Positions 47,848 through 56,353 of a stretch of DNA of 64,000 nt are shown here, piece by piece. The notes below the pieces were generated by a model. That model did no database searches. It had not been told where the DNA came from and saw only the letters and a list, made by a program, of their open reading frames with translations. Location: the NCBI GenBank assembly GCA_963739995.1, contig CAVUCH010000002.1, positions 1-64,000 of the forward strand, read 5' to 3'. Source of the DNA: CAVUCH01 sp963739995. Its GTDB lineage: Bacteria > Acidobacteriota > Vicinamibacteria > Vicinamibacterales > JAENWD01. The translations under genes and the position numbers were made by a program. The first letter of the stretch is position 1, and every line of letters begins with the position of its first letter.

Positions 47848-47894
47848 CAACAGACGACTGCTGCCATGAGTGTCGTCAACAGACGACTGCTGCC
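47848..47894 (+). repeat. 18-bp perfect direct repeat, 29-nt spacing
   Basis: CAACAGACGACTGCTGCC at 47848-47865 and again at 47877-47894. It lies about 140-190 nt before the kinase ATG, upstream of its TATAAT box; possibly tandem activator sites. Confidence 0.8.
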
Positions 47895-48018
47895 GTCGCA
47901 GGGGTGACCGACGGCCCGTGGTGAAGGTGGGATTATGCTGGAAGCCGCGCGGCGGCGCAACGACAGGTCAGCTCCTGTCCGCGCGGGATAGGGAAAGGTG
48001 TCTGCTAGCACCGGGGAC

Positions 48019-48024
48019 TATAAT
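48019..48024 (+). promoter_or_regulatory. TATAAT -10 box of the kinase gene
   Basis: Perfect TATAAT, 11 nt before the ATG at 48036. The predicted transcript would have a leader of about 5 nt or less. Confidence 0.55.
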
Positions 48025-48035
48025 CGGGGCGCTTC

Positions 48036-50660
48036 ATGATCGGTCAGCGCCTGCTGCATTACGAGATCATCGAGGTCCTCGGCCAGGGGGGCATGGGCAC
48101 CGTGTACCAGGCGAGGGACACGCGCTTGAACCGGCTCGTTGCCCTCAAGGTGTTCGCGCGCGACCGGATCCTGGACGCCGAGAAACGCCAGCGATTCATC
48201 CAGGAAGCGCAGGTCGCCTCCAGCCTCAATCACCCGCACATCGTCACCATCTACGACATCGGCCAGTCCGACGGCGACTGGTTCATCGCGATGGAGTACG
48301 TGCCGGGGCAGCCGCTCTCGAAGGCGATCCCGTACAAAGGGATGCCGCTGGACGAGGTGCTGCGCTACGCGATCCAGATTGCCGACGCGCTGGCCTGCGC
48401 GCATGCCGCGGGGATCATCCACCGCGACCTGAAGCCGGGCAATGTGATGGTGACGGCGAACGGCGCAACGAAGCTCGTGGACTTCGGCCTCGCGAAGCTG
48501 TTCGCCGGCCCCTCCTGGAGCGACAGCGACACCGCTGCCATCGACCTGCACACGCGCGAGGGCACGGTGATCGGCACAGCCGCATACATGTCGCCGGAGC
48601 AGGCGGAAGGGCTCGACGTGGATGCGCGCACCGACGTGTTCAGCTTTGGCGCGGTGCTCTACGAGATGGCGACCGGTCAACGAGCATTTCGCGGACAGTC
48701 GGCGATCTCGACGCTGGCGTCGGTGCTCCGCGAGGATCCCCAGCCGATGACGGCGCCGGTGCCGCGGGACCTCGAGAAGATCGTGACACGCTGCCTGCGC
48801 AAGGATCCGTCCAAGCGATTTCAGAGCATGGCCGATGTGCGTGTCGTGCTGGAGGACCTTCACGAAGAACTGCGACCGCGCCGGCGCAGGCCGGCCCTGA
48901 GGCGCAGCCCCCGCGTGATGTGGGGCGCGGCGGCAGTGCTCGCGGCCACGATCGCGGGCGCGGCTGGATGGTTCCTCGAGGGTCGCCCGGCGGCGCCGGC
49001 GCAGCCGGTCAGGGTCACGCCGCTTGCCACCTATCCGGGCGTGAAGGACTTCCCGGCGATTTCGCGCGACGGCAGCGTCGTCGCCTTCTCCTGGCGCAAA
49101 CCCGGCACCAACAACTTCGATGTGTACGTGCTTCAAGTGGGCGGCGGCCCGCCGGTGCAGCGAACGACGAGCGCGGAAGACGATTACTTCCCGTCGTTGT
49201 CACCGGACGGGCAGACGATCGTCTTCGTGCGGGGCACCGCGTTCGCCACCAACAGCATCATTGCCATCCCGACGCTCGGCGGCCCCGAGCAGCGCATCGC
49301 TTCATGGGGCGGCGCCTTCTTCGGCCCCGCGTGGACGGCAGACGGCCGGCACCTCATCGTCAACGACCGCGCGAGGCCCGGAGAACCGCTCTCGTTGTTC
49401 ACCGTGTCGCTCGACACGGGCGAAAGGCGGCCGTTTGTTGCACTGCCGGCGGGTTTCAACGGCATCGGCGATGTCGCGGCGGTGTTCTCTCCCGATGGGC
49501 GAAAGCTGCTCGTCTATCGTCTTGTCGCCAACCTCTCCGGGGACCTTTTCATCCAGCCCCTGTCGGCCGACGGCGTCCCGGAAGGCGCACCGTCGCAGCT
49601 GACGAGACTGCACCTCTGGGTGAACGGGCTCGGCTTCGCGCCTGACGGCGCGAGCGTGCTGTTTTCGGGTGTGAGGGAACACGGACAGGCGCTGTGGAGC
49701 GTGTCCATCAGTTCCCCGGATACCATCGAGCGTCAGCCGTTCGGGGAGCAGGCCGCGGCGTTCGATGTCGCCTATACCGCGAACCGGTTGGTGTTCGAGC
49801 GCCGGTCGCCGGATTCCAACGTCATGCGGCTCGATCTGGAGACCAGAACGGCGATGCCGCTGCAGTTCCTCAATTCGACCCGCGAGGACATCTGGCCGCA
49901 GTACTCGCCCGATGGCAGGCGGATCGCGCTGATCTCCACGAGGTCGGGACAGCTCGAAATCTGGGTATGCGACAGCGCCGGCGGCGATCCCGTGCAGCTC
50001 ACGCGAAACAACGGCGGCCTCGGCGAGGCGCCGCGATGGTCGCCGGACGGCCGCAGCCTTGCGCTGGTGTCCGCCGCGGGCTCACGGTGGTTGCCGTCGA
50101 TCGTGTCGGCCGATCGCGGTCGGCTGGCACCACTCGTCACCGGTGCCACGTCGGTAGACGAGAGCGTGCCCACGTGGTCACGGGACGGCCGGTGGATCTA
50201 TTTCTCGTCGACGCGAAGCGGGACGAATGCCATCTGGAAGATGCCGTCCGCCGGTGGGCCGGCTGTGCAGGTCACCCGGCATGGCGGCTTCTTCGGACAG
50301 GAGTCGCCGGACGGGCGGTTCTTGTACTTCACCAAGACCTGGGACTACCTGGGCCCGGCGTCCGTCAACGAGATCTGGCGGATGCCGGTGGATGGCGGCG
50401 AGGAAACGCTGGTCGTCAAAAGTATCAAGAGCTACAGGACGTTCGTTGTCGGCCGCCGCGGAGTGTATTACGCGCACGGCGAGTCAGGACGGGATTCGAT
50501 CCGGGTACACGACCTCAGCACAGGACGGAGCCAGGTCGTCCTCGAGCTCTCGACGCCGATCGCGCCCGGGCTGAGCCTCTCGCCCGACGAGCGCTCGCTG
50601 CTCTACTCACAGGTGGACGACGAAGGCAGCGAGCTGATGCTGGTGGACAACTTCCGCTGA
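48036..50660 (+). CDS. Ser/Thr protein kinase with C-terminal TolB/WD40-like beta-propeller
   Basis: 874 residues. Kinase domain (1-275): GQGGMGTVYQARD, ALKVF, HRDLKPGNVMV, DFGLAKL, GTAAYMSPEQAEG. Membrane helix near 295-315 (VMWGAAAVLAATIAGAAGW). Extracytoplasmic propeller (about 330-870) with PD40/TolB-type repeats: FPAISRDGSVVAFSW, FPSLSPDGQTIVFVRG, WPQYSPDGRRIALIST, APRWSPDGRSLALVSA and VPTWSRDGRWIYFSST. This architecture is frequent in Acidobacteria; the propeller presumably senses a ligand or partner. The frame is unbroken. TATAAT lies close to the start. Confidence 0.93.
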   Translation: MIGQRLLHYEIIEVLGQGGMGTVYQARDTRLNRLVALKVFARDRILDAEKRQRFIQEAQVASSLNHPHIVTIYDIGQSDGDWFIAMEYVPGQPLSKAIPYKGMPLDEVLRYAIQIADALACAHAAGIIHRDLKPGNVMVTANGATKLVDFGLAKLFAGPSWSDSDTAAIDLHTREGTVIGTAAYMSPEQAEGLDVDARTDVFSFGAVLYEMATGQRAFRGQSAISTLASVLREDPQPMTAPVPRDLEKIVTRCLRKDPSKRFQSMADVRVVLEDLHEELRPRRRRPALRRSPRVMWGAAAVLAATIAGAAGWFLEGRPAAPAQPVRVTPLATYPGVKDFPAISRDGSVVAFSWRKPGTNNFDVYVLQVGGGPPVQRTTSAEDDYFPSLSPDGQTIVFVRGTAFATNSIIAIPTLGGPEQRIASWGGAFFGPAWTADGRHLIVNDRARPGEPLSLFTVSLDTGERRPFVALPAGFNGIGDVAAVFSPDGRKLLVYRLVANLSGDLFIQPLSADGVPEGAPSQLTRLHLWVNGLGFAPDGASVLFSGVREHGQALWSVSISSPDTIERQPFGEQAAAFDVAYTANRLVFERRSPDSNVMRLDLETRTAMPLQFLNSTREDIWPQYSPDGRRIALISTRSGQLEIWVCDSAGGDPVQLTRNNGGLGEAPRWSPDGRSLALVSAAGSRWLPSIVSADRGRLAPLVTGATSVDESVPTWSRDGRWIYFSSTRSGTNAIWKMPSAGGPAVQVTRHGGFFGQESPDGRFLYFTKTWDYLGPASVNEIWRMPVDGGEETLVVKSIKSYRTFVVGRRGVYYAHGESGRDSIRVHDLSTGRSQVVLELSTPIAPGLSLSPDERSLLYSQVDDEGSELMLVDNFR

Positions 50661-50693
50661 TCCTGTCCCGTCGGCCGACCGCTGCGGCGCACG

Positions 50694-52094
50694 TCACCCC
50701 TGCCACATCATCGTGAGGTAGTAGATCGCGGCCGCAAGCGTGACCGCGGTGCAGGCCCAGAGTGAGGCCGTGGTGAATGCGTTCGGCGCAACCGTGGACG
50801 GCAGGCGTCGATGGCGCAGGTAAATCGTGCCCGCTCCGACGATTGGCAGCATCAGGAATTGCGCGACTCCGCCGAACACAACCATACGAACCGGCGAGTC
50901 GACCAGCAGGAACGCCATAGCAGCCGTCGTGCCCAGCACGATCACGAATCCGCGCCGGTACCGGACGCGTGCCGCATAGTCGTCGCGGGCAAACACGCCC
51001 AGGAGCCGACACATGTCCGCATAGACCCGCGAGTGGGCCGCGAGGCTCGCGAAGATGGTGCCGTACAGCGTGACGATCGCGCCTGCGTAGAAGGGCCACA
51101 GCGCCCAGGGTCCCAGGGTGCCCGTGTAGATCTGCGAGAGCACGGGGATCATGTCCTTGGCCGCGGGCACGGTGCCACGCTGGTGAAGGATGCCGGCGCC
51201 GAGCAGGTAGAAGGCGACCGTGGCGAGCGTGTAGATCACGAGGGAGCAGAGGATGTCGAGGTGCATCACGCGGATCCACCCGCGTGCCCGTGCAATCCAT
51301 TCGGCCGATCCGTCGGGCTCCCCCGTGAAGCGTGCGTAGCCCTTCTCGACACACCAGTAGGGATACATGAAGAGCTCCACCGCTCCGACGCCGGTGATCC
51401 CGAAGACCGCGACGGCCGTGGACAGACCCTGGGCGGGCAGGCGGAAGGTCAGACCCTGCCCGAGGTCACGCCAGGAAAAGTACTGTGGCATGCGCAGCAG
51501 CACGACAGCAGCCATGATCGTGATCAGGGTGAACAATCCGACCTTGACCATCGCGAACCGCTCGACGCGGTCGTAGCCGCCGCCGAGCAGCAGCGCCAGC
51601 GTGATCGCCAGGAACACGACCACCCAGACGCGCACCGGGACGGCCGGCACCAACAGGTGCATCACCTGCGAGACGCCACCGAGCATCCCGCCGACTTGCG
51701 CCATCGTGAGGGCAACCGTGACCGCCCAGACCCACACGACCCATCCAACGCCGAACCGCGGCCCTGGAACATGATCCATCGCCTCGAGCGCAGTCTCGCC
51801 GGTGGCGATGGTGTACCGACCCATTTCGGCCTGAATGACGGGCTTGACGATGCAGCTGACGAGGATGACCCAGAGCGCGGCATAGCCGACCTGCGCACCG
51901 AGCGTGGTGGTGGCGATGAGCTCACCGGAGCCCACGATCGACGCCGCGAGCACCAGGCCAGGCCCGACGCGGCTGAACACGGCGCCGAGGGATCGCGGCG
52001 GATCGGTGATGTCGCCAGGCCGAAGCTGGTAGGGATCAGCGGACGAAGGCGCCTGGGCGGGACCGCGTAGAGACGAGACACCAGTGTCCGCCAT
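50694..52094 (-). CDS. Nramp-related transporter with altered metal-site motifs
   Basis: 466 residues, about eleven membrane helices, LeuT-type fold of the Nramp superfamily. The helix-1 region reads GPGLVLAASIVGSGELIATT where true Nramps have DPGN, and helix 6 reads ELFMYPYWCVEKGY where MPH is expected. These changes remove the classical Mn/Fe ligands, so this belongs to a divergent bacterial branch and its substrate is uncertain. The first 35 residues are polar. It converges on the kinase gene with a gap of 33 nt. Confidence 0.82.
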   Translation of the reverse strand: MADTGVSSLRGPAQAPSSADPYQLRPGDITDPPRSLGAVFSRVGPGLVLAASIVGSGELIATTTLGAQVGYAALWVILVSCIVKPVIQAEMGRYTIATGETALEAMDHVPGPRFGVGWVVWVWAVTVALTMAQVGGMLGGVSQVMHLLVPAVPVRVWVVVFLAITLALLLGGGYDRVERFAMVKVGLFTLITIMAAVVLLRMPQYFSWRDLGQGLTFRLPAQGLSTAVAVFGITGVGAVELFMYPYWCVEKGYARFTGEPDGSAEWIARARGWIRVMHLDILCSLVIYTLATVAFYLLGAGILHQRGTVPAAKDMIPVLSQIYTGTLGPWALWPFYAGAIVTLYGTIFASLAAHSRVYADMCRLLGVFARDDYAARVRYRRGFVIVLGTTAAMAFLLVDSPVRMVVFGGVAQFLMLPIVGAGTIYLRHRRLPSTVAPNAFTTASLWACTAVTLAAAIYYLTMMWQG

Positions 52095-52145
52095 GCGTGG
52101 CTAACCGTACTCGTCCGACGGCGTCCCGCGCAACCGCGCCGGAGA

Positions 52146-52949
52146 TCAGCGCCCCGGCAGGACGGCCACGACCCTGACTGGCCCGCCAGACCCGCCCTCG
52201 ATCTTGATCGGCAGCGCGATGAGCGTGGCGCCGGTCACCGGGACCTGATCGAGGTTCGTCAAGTTCTCGAGTCCAGCGACCTGCCGTGCAGCCGCCACGC
52301 GGTGCACCATGAAATCGGTGGACCGGCCGTAGTCGATGGACGCCGTGTCCACGCCCAGGGCGCCGACACTTCGCTCCTCCACGAGCAGGCGCGCGGCATC
52401 CTCGCCGTAGCTCGGGAAGCGAAGCTTCGACGCGTCTCCCGGCGTGTCGTCTCCCAGGTACGCCCTCACGTCGGGCCAGCGGCGGCTCCAGCCGGTGCGC
52501 AGCAGCACGATCGTCCCGGCGCGAATCTGCCCATGCTGCCGCTCGAACGCCCGCACATCGTCCGCCGACAAGCGGTAGTCCGGATTGGCCTCCGCTCGGG
52601 ACGACACATCGATGACGACGGCCGGCGCGATCAGCCGATCGAGCGGCACCTGGTCGGTGGATTGGCCGCGCTCGGAGAAGTGCAAAGGCGCGTCGAGGTG
52701 CGTGCCGCCGTGCTCCGGTGTCGAGAAGCTGTATGAGGCATAGAAGTAGCCGCCCGGCGCCGGTCCGTATGCGAGCTTCTCCAGGCTGAACCTCGTTGCC
52801 GCAGTCGGCCAGTAGATCGTCTGCGCGTTATACGCGTGTGTGAGATCGACCAGGCGGGAGTGCGAGAGGTCGATCACCTGGGAGTCGGCAGCCAGTCCGG
52901 TGCCGGCGACCAGTGATGTGACGAGCACCCCGATCGAGATGAGGTTCAT
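52146..52949 (-). CDS. Secreted cyclase-family (kynurenine formamidase-like) hydrolase
   Basis: 267 residues from MNLISIGVLVTSLVAGTG, a signal peptide. The metal site motif of the cyclase/KynB family is present: EHGGTHLDAPLHF, preceded by LVDLTHAYNAQTIYWP. Other conserved stretches are GTIVLLRTGWSRRW, VGALGVDTASIDYG and GATLIALPIKIEGGSGGPVRV. The family hydrolyses cyclic amides or formylkynurenine using zinc or manganese; the export signal argues against a tryptophan-pathway role. Upstream in-frame starts to 52985 are less likely. Confidence 0.87.
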   Translation of the reverse strand: MNLISIGVLVTSLVAGTGLAADSQVIDLSHSRLVDLTHAYNAQTIYWPTAATRFSLEKLAYGPAPGGYFYASYSFSTPEHGGTHLDAPLHFSERGQSTDQVPLDRLIAPAVVIDVSSRAEANPDYRLSADDVRAFERQHGQIRAGTIVLLRTGWSRRWPDVRAYLGDDTPGDASKLRFPSYGEDAARLLVEERSVGALGVDTASIDYGRSTDFMVHRVAAARQVAGLENLTNLDQVPVTGATLIALPIKIEGGSGGPVRVVAVLPGR

Positions 52950-53314
52950 GTGGCGGCTCACGCGCAAACGCCCCTGCGATTCCACAGGCGGACGTCCATC
53001 ATACTTTGTCGCCGAACCCGACCGTATCGCGCGATGGGACGCGCTCGAGACGCGTGCGGGACTCGGGTCACTGGCGCTCTGTTCCAGGCTCTGACGCGTT
53101 CATGAGAGCGGGCAGTTCGCTCACGAAATACCGTGCCCGCCTCCCCGTCCTTCGTAAGCGCGATGGCCGCCAGCGTCGGAAGACCGCAGTTTCCGGGACA
53201 TGGGCGCGCCTGCCGTGCGTCGACGGATGGCCCGGCTCTTGCCCCGCCACCCCCGTGGTCAGCAGGCGTAACCCGCACCCCGCAGCCACGCAACCATCCA
53301 GTGGAGCCGAGCTC

Positions 53315-54142
53315 ATGACAGCACGAACGTGGAACGCCATGCTTTGTCGATCGGCCCTCGCCGGGCTGGCCGCCATCAGCCTCTTCGCATGTGGCTCCCG
53401 GGAGCCGACGACGGATGCGGAACGGCTGGCCCGTGGCCGGGAGCTGGTGCAGAAGATGAGCACACGGCTTGCCGCCGCGAACGCCATGAGCGTGACGACC
53501 AGCGAGGTGCGCGAGGTGGTGCGTCCGTCCGGCAAGAAAGTGACGGTGTCGCAAACGGGCTTGTATACCGTGCGACGCCGCGATCGTTTCTACGCGAAGA
53601 TGACGGGTAGCCGCAGCCTGGAGACCTGGTACAACGGCAAGACACTGACCATCGCCTCACACCCTGAGAAGGTTTTCGCCCAAGCCCCGATGCCCGACAC
53701 CATCGATCGTACACTCGACGTCCTGGCCGAGCGATATGACATGGCGCTGCCGATGGGCGATCTGTTTTTCAGTTCCGCGGAGAAGGCGCTGCTGTCCGAC
53801 ACGTCCACCGGTGGCTACGCCGGCACCGAGCGTGTGGGCGACACGCCCTGTGTTCACCTGGCCTTCAAGGACGTCGGCGTCGACTGGGAGCTCTGGCTTC
53901 CCGAGCAGGGCGACCCCCTGCCGAAGCGACTGAAAATCGTCCAGACAAAGCGTACAGGTCAGCCGATGGCCGATCTGACGTTCACCGGCTGGAATTTGTC
54001 GCCGGAGATCACCGATGCCACCTTCGTCCCGAAGGTGCCAGCGGACTACGAAGGCATCGCGATCGTGCAGCGGGCCGCCGCGGTCAAGAAGGCCACGGCC
54101 GCGCCGGCTGCGGGTTCCACCGCACCGGCCACGAAGAAATAG
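53315..54142 (+). CDS. DUF2092-family lipoprotein
   Basis: 275 residues: lipoprotein signal (LAGLAAISLFACGS) then a LolA-like half-barrel typical of DUF2092 (LVQKMSTRLAAANAMSVTTS, TVRRRDRFYAKMTGSRSLET, WYNGKTLTIASHPEKVFAQ, LPKRLKIVQTKRTGQPMADL). The C-terminal 25 residues are Ala/Lys/Pro-rich. It is first in an operon with the repeat protein at 54160. The fold suggests binding of a hydrophobic ligand or envelope component, but no function is established. Confidence 0.85.
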   Translation: MTARTWNAMLCRSALAGLAAISLFACGSREPTTDAERLARGRELVQKMSTRLAAANAMSVTTSEVREVVRPSGKKVTVSQTGLYTVRRRDRFYAKMTGSRSLETWYNGKTLTIASHPEKVFAQAPMPDTIDRTLDVLAERYDMALPMGDLFFSSAEKALLSDTSTGGYAGTERVGDTPCVHLAFKDVGVDWELWLPEQGDPLPKRLKIVQTKRTGQPMADLTFTGWNLSPEITDATFVPKVPADYEGIAIVQRAAAVKKATAAPAAGSTAPATKK

Positions 54143-54159
54143 AAAGGAGTGGTCGAATC

Positions 54160-54915
54160 ATGAGTCCACAGAGTACGGCAAGAAGAATCGTTGCCGTCCT
54201 GGTAGCGACAGCGACCGTCACGGTCGGCCTGGCGCCGATTTCTGCGCAAGTACGCGCCGGCCGGCGCGGTGCCGTGGCCCATGGCGAAGACGGCTCGGTG
54301 GCTGCCGGCCCGCGGGGCGTGGCGGCCAAGGGCGAAGACGGCGCGGTGGCCGCCGGCCCGCGGGGCGTGGCGGTCAAGGGCGAAGAAGACTATGCCGCGG
54401 CGGGACGGCGTGGCGCGGTGGCCAGCGGCGAGGAGGGCTATGCCGCCGTCGGGCGAAACGGCACCGTCGTGACCGGCGAAGAGGTCGACGTCCAACGTGC
54501 GGCGGTCGGCCGCGGTGGCGCGGTCGTCGTCGGCGAAGAAGGCGCAGCAGCCAGGGGCCGATACGGCAACGTAGTGGTCGCCGACCGGTACGAGAGCTAC
54601 GAGGCGTGGAAGGCGGTGGCGGCGGTCGGCGCCGGCATCGCCATCGGCACGATGCTGGCGAAACCGCCCGCCGCCGCAGCGCCCGTCGTCGTTACCGGAA
54701 CGACGTACTACTATCACGACAACGTGTACTACACGCGCGTGATGACGAGCGGTGAGGTTGCCTACCAGGTCATCGACCCCCCCGCGGGCGCGATCATCAC
54801 GACGCTGCCGGCAGACTGCAAGAGCGCACGCGTGGGCGACGCGACCTACACGCAGTGTGGCTCCACGTACTACACAAAAGTGGCGACGGGCTACCAGGTG
54901 GTCGTGCTGAATTGA
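54160..54915 (+). CDS. Secreted protein with 16-residue repeats and DUF6515-like domain
   Basis: 251 residues with a signal peptide (VAVLVATATVTVGLAPISA). Residues about 33-140 form six repeats of roughly 16 residues with the pattern RG-[AV]-[AV]-x-x-GE-[DE]-G-x-x-A-A-G-[PR] (RGVAAKGEDGAVAAGP, RGVAVKGEEDYAAAGR). One unit is three residues longer. A hydrophobic segment (WKAVAAVGAGIAIGTML) leads to a Tyr-rich C-terminus (TYYYHDNVYYTRV, GSTYYTKVATGYQV) like the DUF6515 family. A strong AAAGGAG site precedes the ATG, 17 nt after the previous stop. Confidence 0.8.
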   Translation: MSPQSTARRIVAVLVATATVTVGLAPISAQVRAGRRGAVAHGEDGSVAAGPRGVAAKGEDGAVAAGPRGVAVKGEEDYAAAGRRGAVASGEEGYAAVGRNGTVVTGEEVDVQRAAVGRGGAVVVGEEGAAARGRYGNVVVADRYESYEAWKAVAAVGAGIAIGTMLAKPPAAAAPVVVTGTTYYYHDNVYYTRVMTSGEVAYQVIDPPAGAIITTLPADCKSARVGDATYTQCGSTYYTKVATGYQVVVLN

Positions 54916-55343
54916 CCGCATGGCGGACGCTGCTGCCGGTCGCGCTGCTGGTCGCGGTGGCGTGCGCGCAGGTGACGCTCGCCAGAACCGCTGGCCTGAG
55001 TCCGTGGAAGGGCGGCGGTTTCGGGATGTTCTCCACCACCGACGACGCTGGTCGTCGACGCGTCCGGGTGTTCGTGAGCGCGGCCGAGCGGTCGGAGGAG
55101 ATCGCGATCGCGCCGTCGCTCGAGGATGCGGCACGGCGCGCAGCGGTGTTGCCCACAGACGCCGCGCTCGCGCGGCTGGCGCGCCGCGTCGTGAAACGCG
55201 AAGCCAGGTATCAGCGTCCGGTGGAAACCGTTCGCATCGAAACGTGGCGCATCGACTACCTTCCCGACACGCTGGCGGCGACTTCTCGTCGCCTGCGCAA
55301 TTTCGTCTACCGTGTGGACGCCACTCCTGCGCCCCGCCCGTGA
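54912..55343 (+). CDS. Small secreted or membrane-anchored protein of unknown function
   Basis: 143 residues from a TTG that overlaps the previous stop (TTGA at 54912-54915). One N-terminal hydrophobic stretch (TLLPVALLVAVACAQVTLA) is followed by WKGGGFGMFSTTDDAGRRRV and a helical Arg-rich C-terminus. The FGMFS motif near residue 38 is distinctive. It lies directly before a multi-pass membrane protein with which it overlaps, so the two probably work together. The family was not recognised. Confidence 0.6.
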   Translation: MTAWRTLLPVALLVAVACAQVTLARTAGLSPWKGGGFGMFSTTDDAGRRRVRVFVSAAERSEEIAIAPSLEDAARRAAVLPTDAALARLARRVVKREARYQRPVETVRIETWRIDYLPDTLAATSRRLRNFVYRVDATPAPRP

Positions 55344-56193
55344 CGAGAACGGCGTCCCCGACTCCGTTCTCAGCCTGACCGCCATCATCCTGCTGCTGCG
55401 GCCGCTGGACGTCTGGTATGTAGCGCCCATCGTGCTGGCCGCGGCGTGTCTGGCGCTGGTCGTTCGAGCGGTGAGGCGCGCGCCGATCACGTGGCTGCTC
55501 GTCGCCCTGCTCGTGGCAATCAGGATTGCGCTGGTCTGGCCGCTGTCCGACAACCACGTCTACCTGCTCGCGTACTGGTGCCTGGCGCTGGGACTGGCAC
55601 TCTCCGGTCCCGCGCCTGCGGCGACGCTGTCGGCGAGCAGTCGAGGGCTCCTGGGCGCCGCGTTCGCGATGGCGGTGCTGTGGAAAGCGGTGCTGTCGCC
55701 GGACTACGTCGATGGTCGTTTCTTCAGAGTGACGCTGCTGACCGACGAGCGATTTGCCGATGCGTCGCTGGTGTTCGGCGGGCTCTCACGCGAACAGATG
55801 GCCGAGAACCGCTCCTTCCTCGAGCCGCTGCCGGAAGGGGCCGCGCTCCTCCATCCGCCGGCGTTCGTCGAGCCGCCGCGTCTGCGGGTGTTGGCCGCGC
55901 TCGCGACCTGGGGCGGACTGGCGCTCGAGACGCTGGTCGCAGTGCTTTGTCTGATCCCGGCGGAGGGACGAATCCAGCTCGCCCGACACGCGGCGCTGCT
56001 CGCGTTCTGCGTCACGACGTACGCGCTGGCGCCGGTCGCCGGCTTCGGATGGCTGCTCGCCATCATGGGCCTGGCACAATGCCGTCCGCATCAACGGTCG
56101 TTGCGCGGCGCTTACCTTGCGGTGTTCATCCTGATCCTTCTGTACACGGAGATTCCCTGGACCGGCGTCCTGGCCGATTGGACGGTTCGCTGA
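55312..56193 (+). CDS. Multi-pass membrane protein of unknown function
   Basis: 293 residues with about seven or eight hydrophobic helices (SVLSLTAIILLLRPLDVWYV, PIVLAAACLALVV, ITWLLVALLVAIRIALVW, VYLLAYWCLALGLAL, GLLGAAFAMAVLWKAVLS, GLALETLVAVLCLI, GAYLAVFILILLYTEI). A polar loop carries FRVTLLTDERFADASLVFGG. The start GTG at 55312 overlaps the preceding gene by 32 nt. The four genes from 53315 to 56193 appear to form one operon. The family was not recognised. Confidence 0.65.
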   Translation: MWTPLLRPARDENGVPDSVLSLTAIILLLRPLDVWYVAPIVLAAACLALVVRAVRRAPITWLLVALLVAIRIALVWPLSDNHVYLLAYWCLALGLALSGPAPAATLSASSRGLLGAAFAMAVLWKAVLSPDYVDGRFFRVTLLTDERFADASLVFGGLSREQMAENRSFLEPLPEGAALLHPPAFVEPPRLRVLAALATWGGLALETLVAVLCLIPAEGRIQLARHAALLAFCVTTYALAPVAGFGWLLAIMGLAQCRPHQRSLRGAYLAVFILILLYTEIPWTGVLADWTVR

Positions 56194-56353
56194 GCGCCGC
56201 CGGCTTACCTCGGCTTCGCTCCGGGTGCTGTGACACGTCGACCGTCACCGTATGGTGTGAGCGGGGTCCCAACCGATTGCCATCGCGCGGCGCGAGTGAG
56301 CCGGACCGTTTCGGCGCGTGTGTGGGTGCGCCTGGTCCACCTCCCTCTTCCGT

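Larger units (their letters stand above)
47687..48035. other. Intergenic divergent region
   Basis: 349 nt between the small secreted protein (minus) and the kinase (plus). It holds an 18-bp direct repeat (47848-47894) and a TATAAT box. Nothing else was recognised. Confidence 0.6.

Noticed and set aside
47870..49645. 591-codon frame overlapping the kinase-propeller gene
   Set aside because: Shadow frame of an unbroken kinase; composition dominated by Arg, Gly and Ala.
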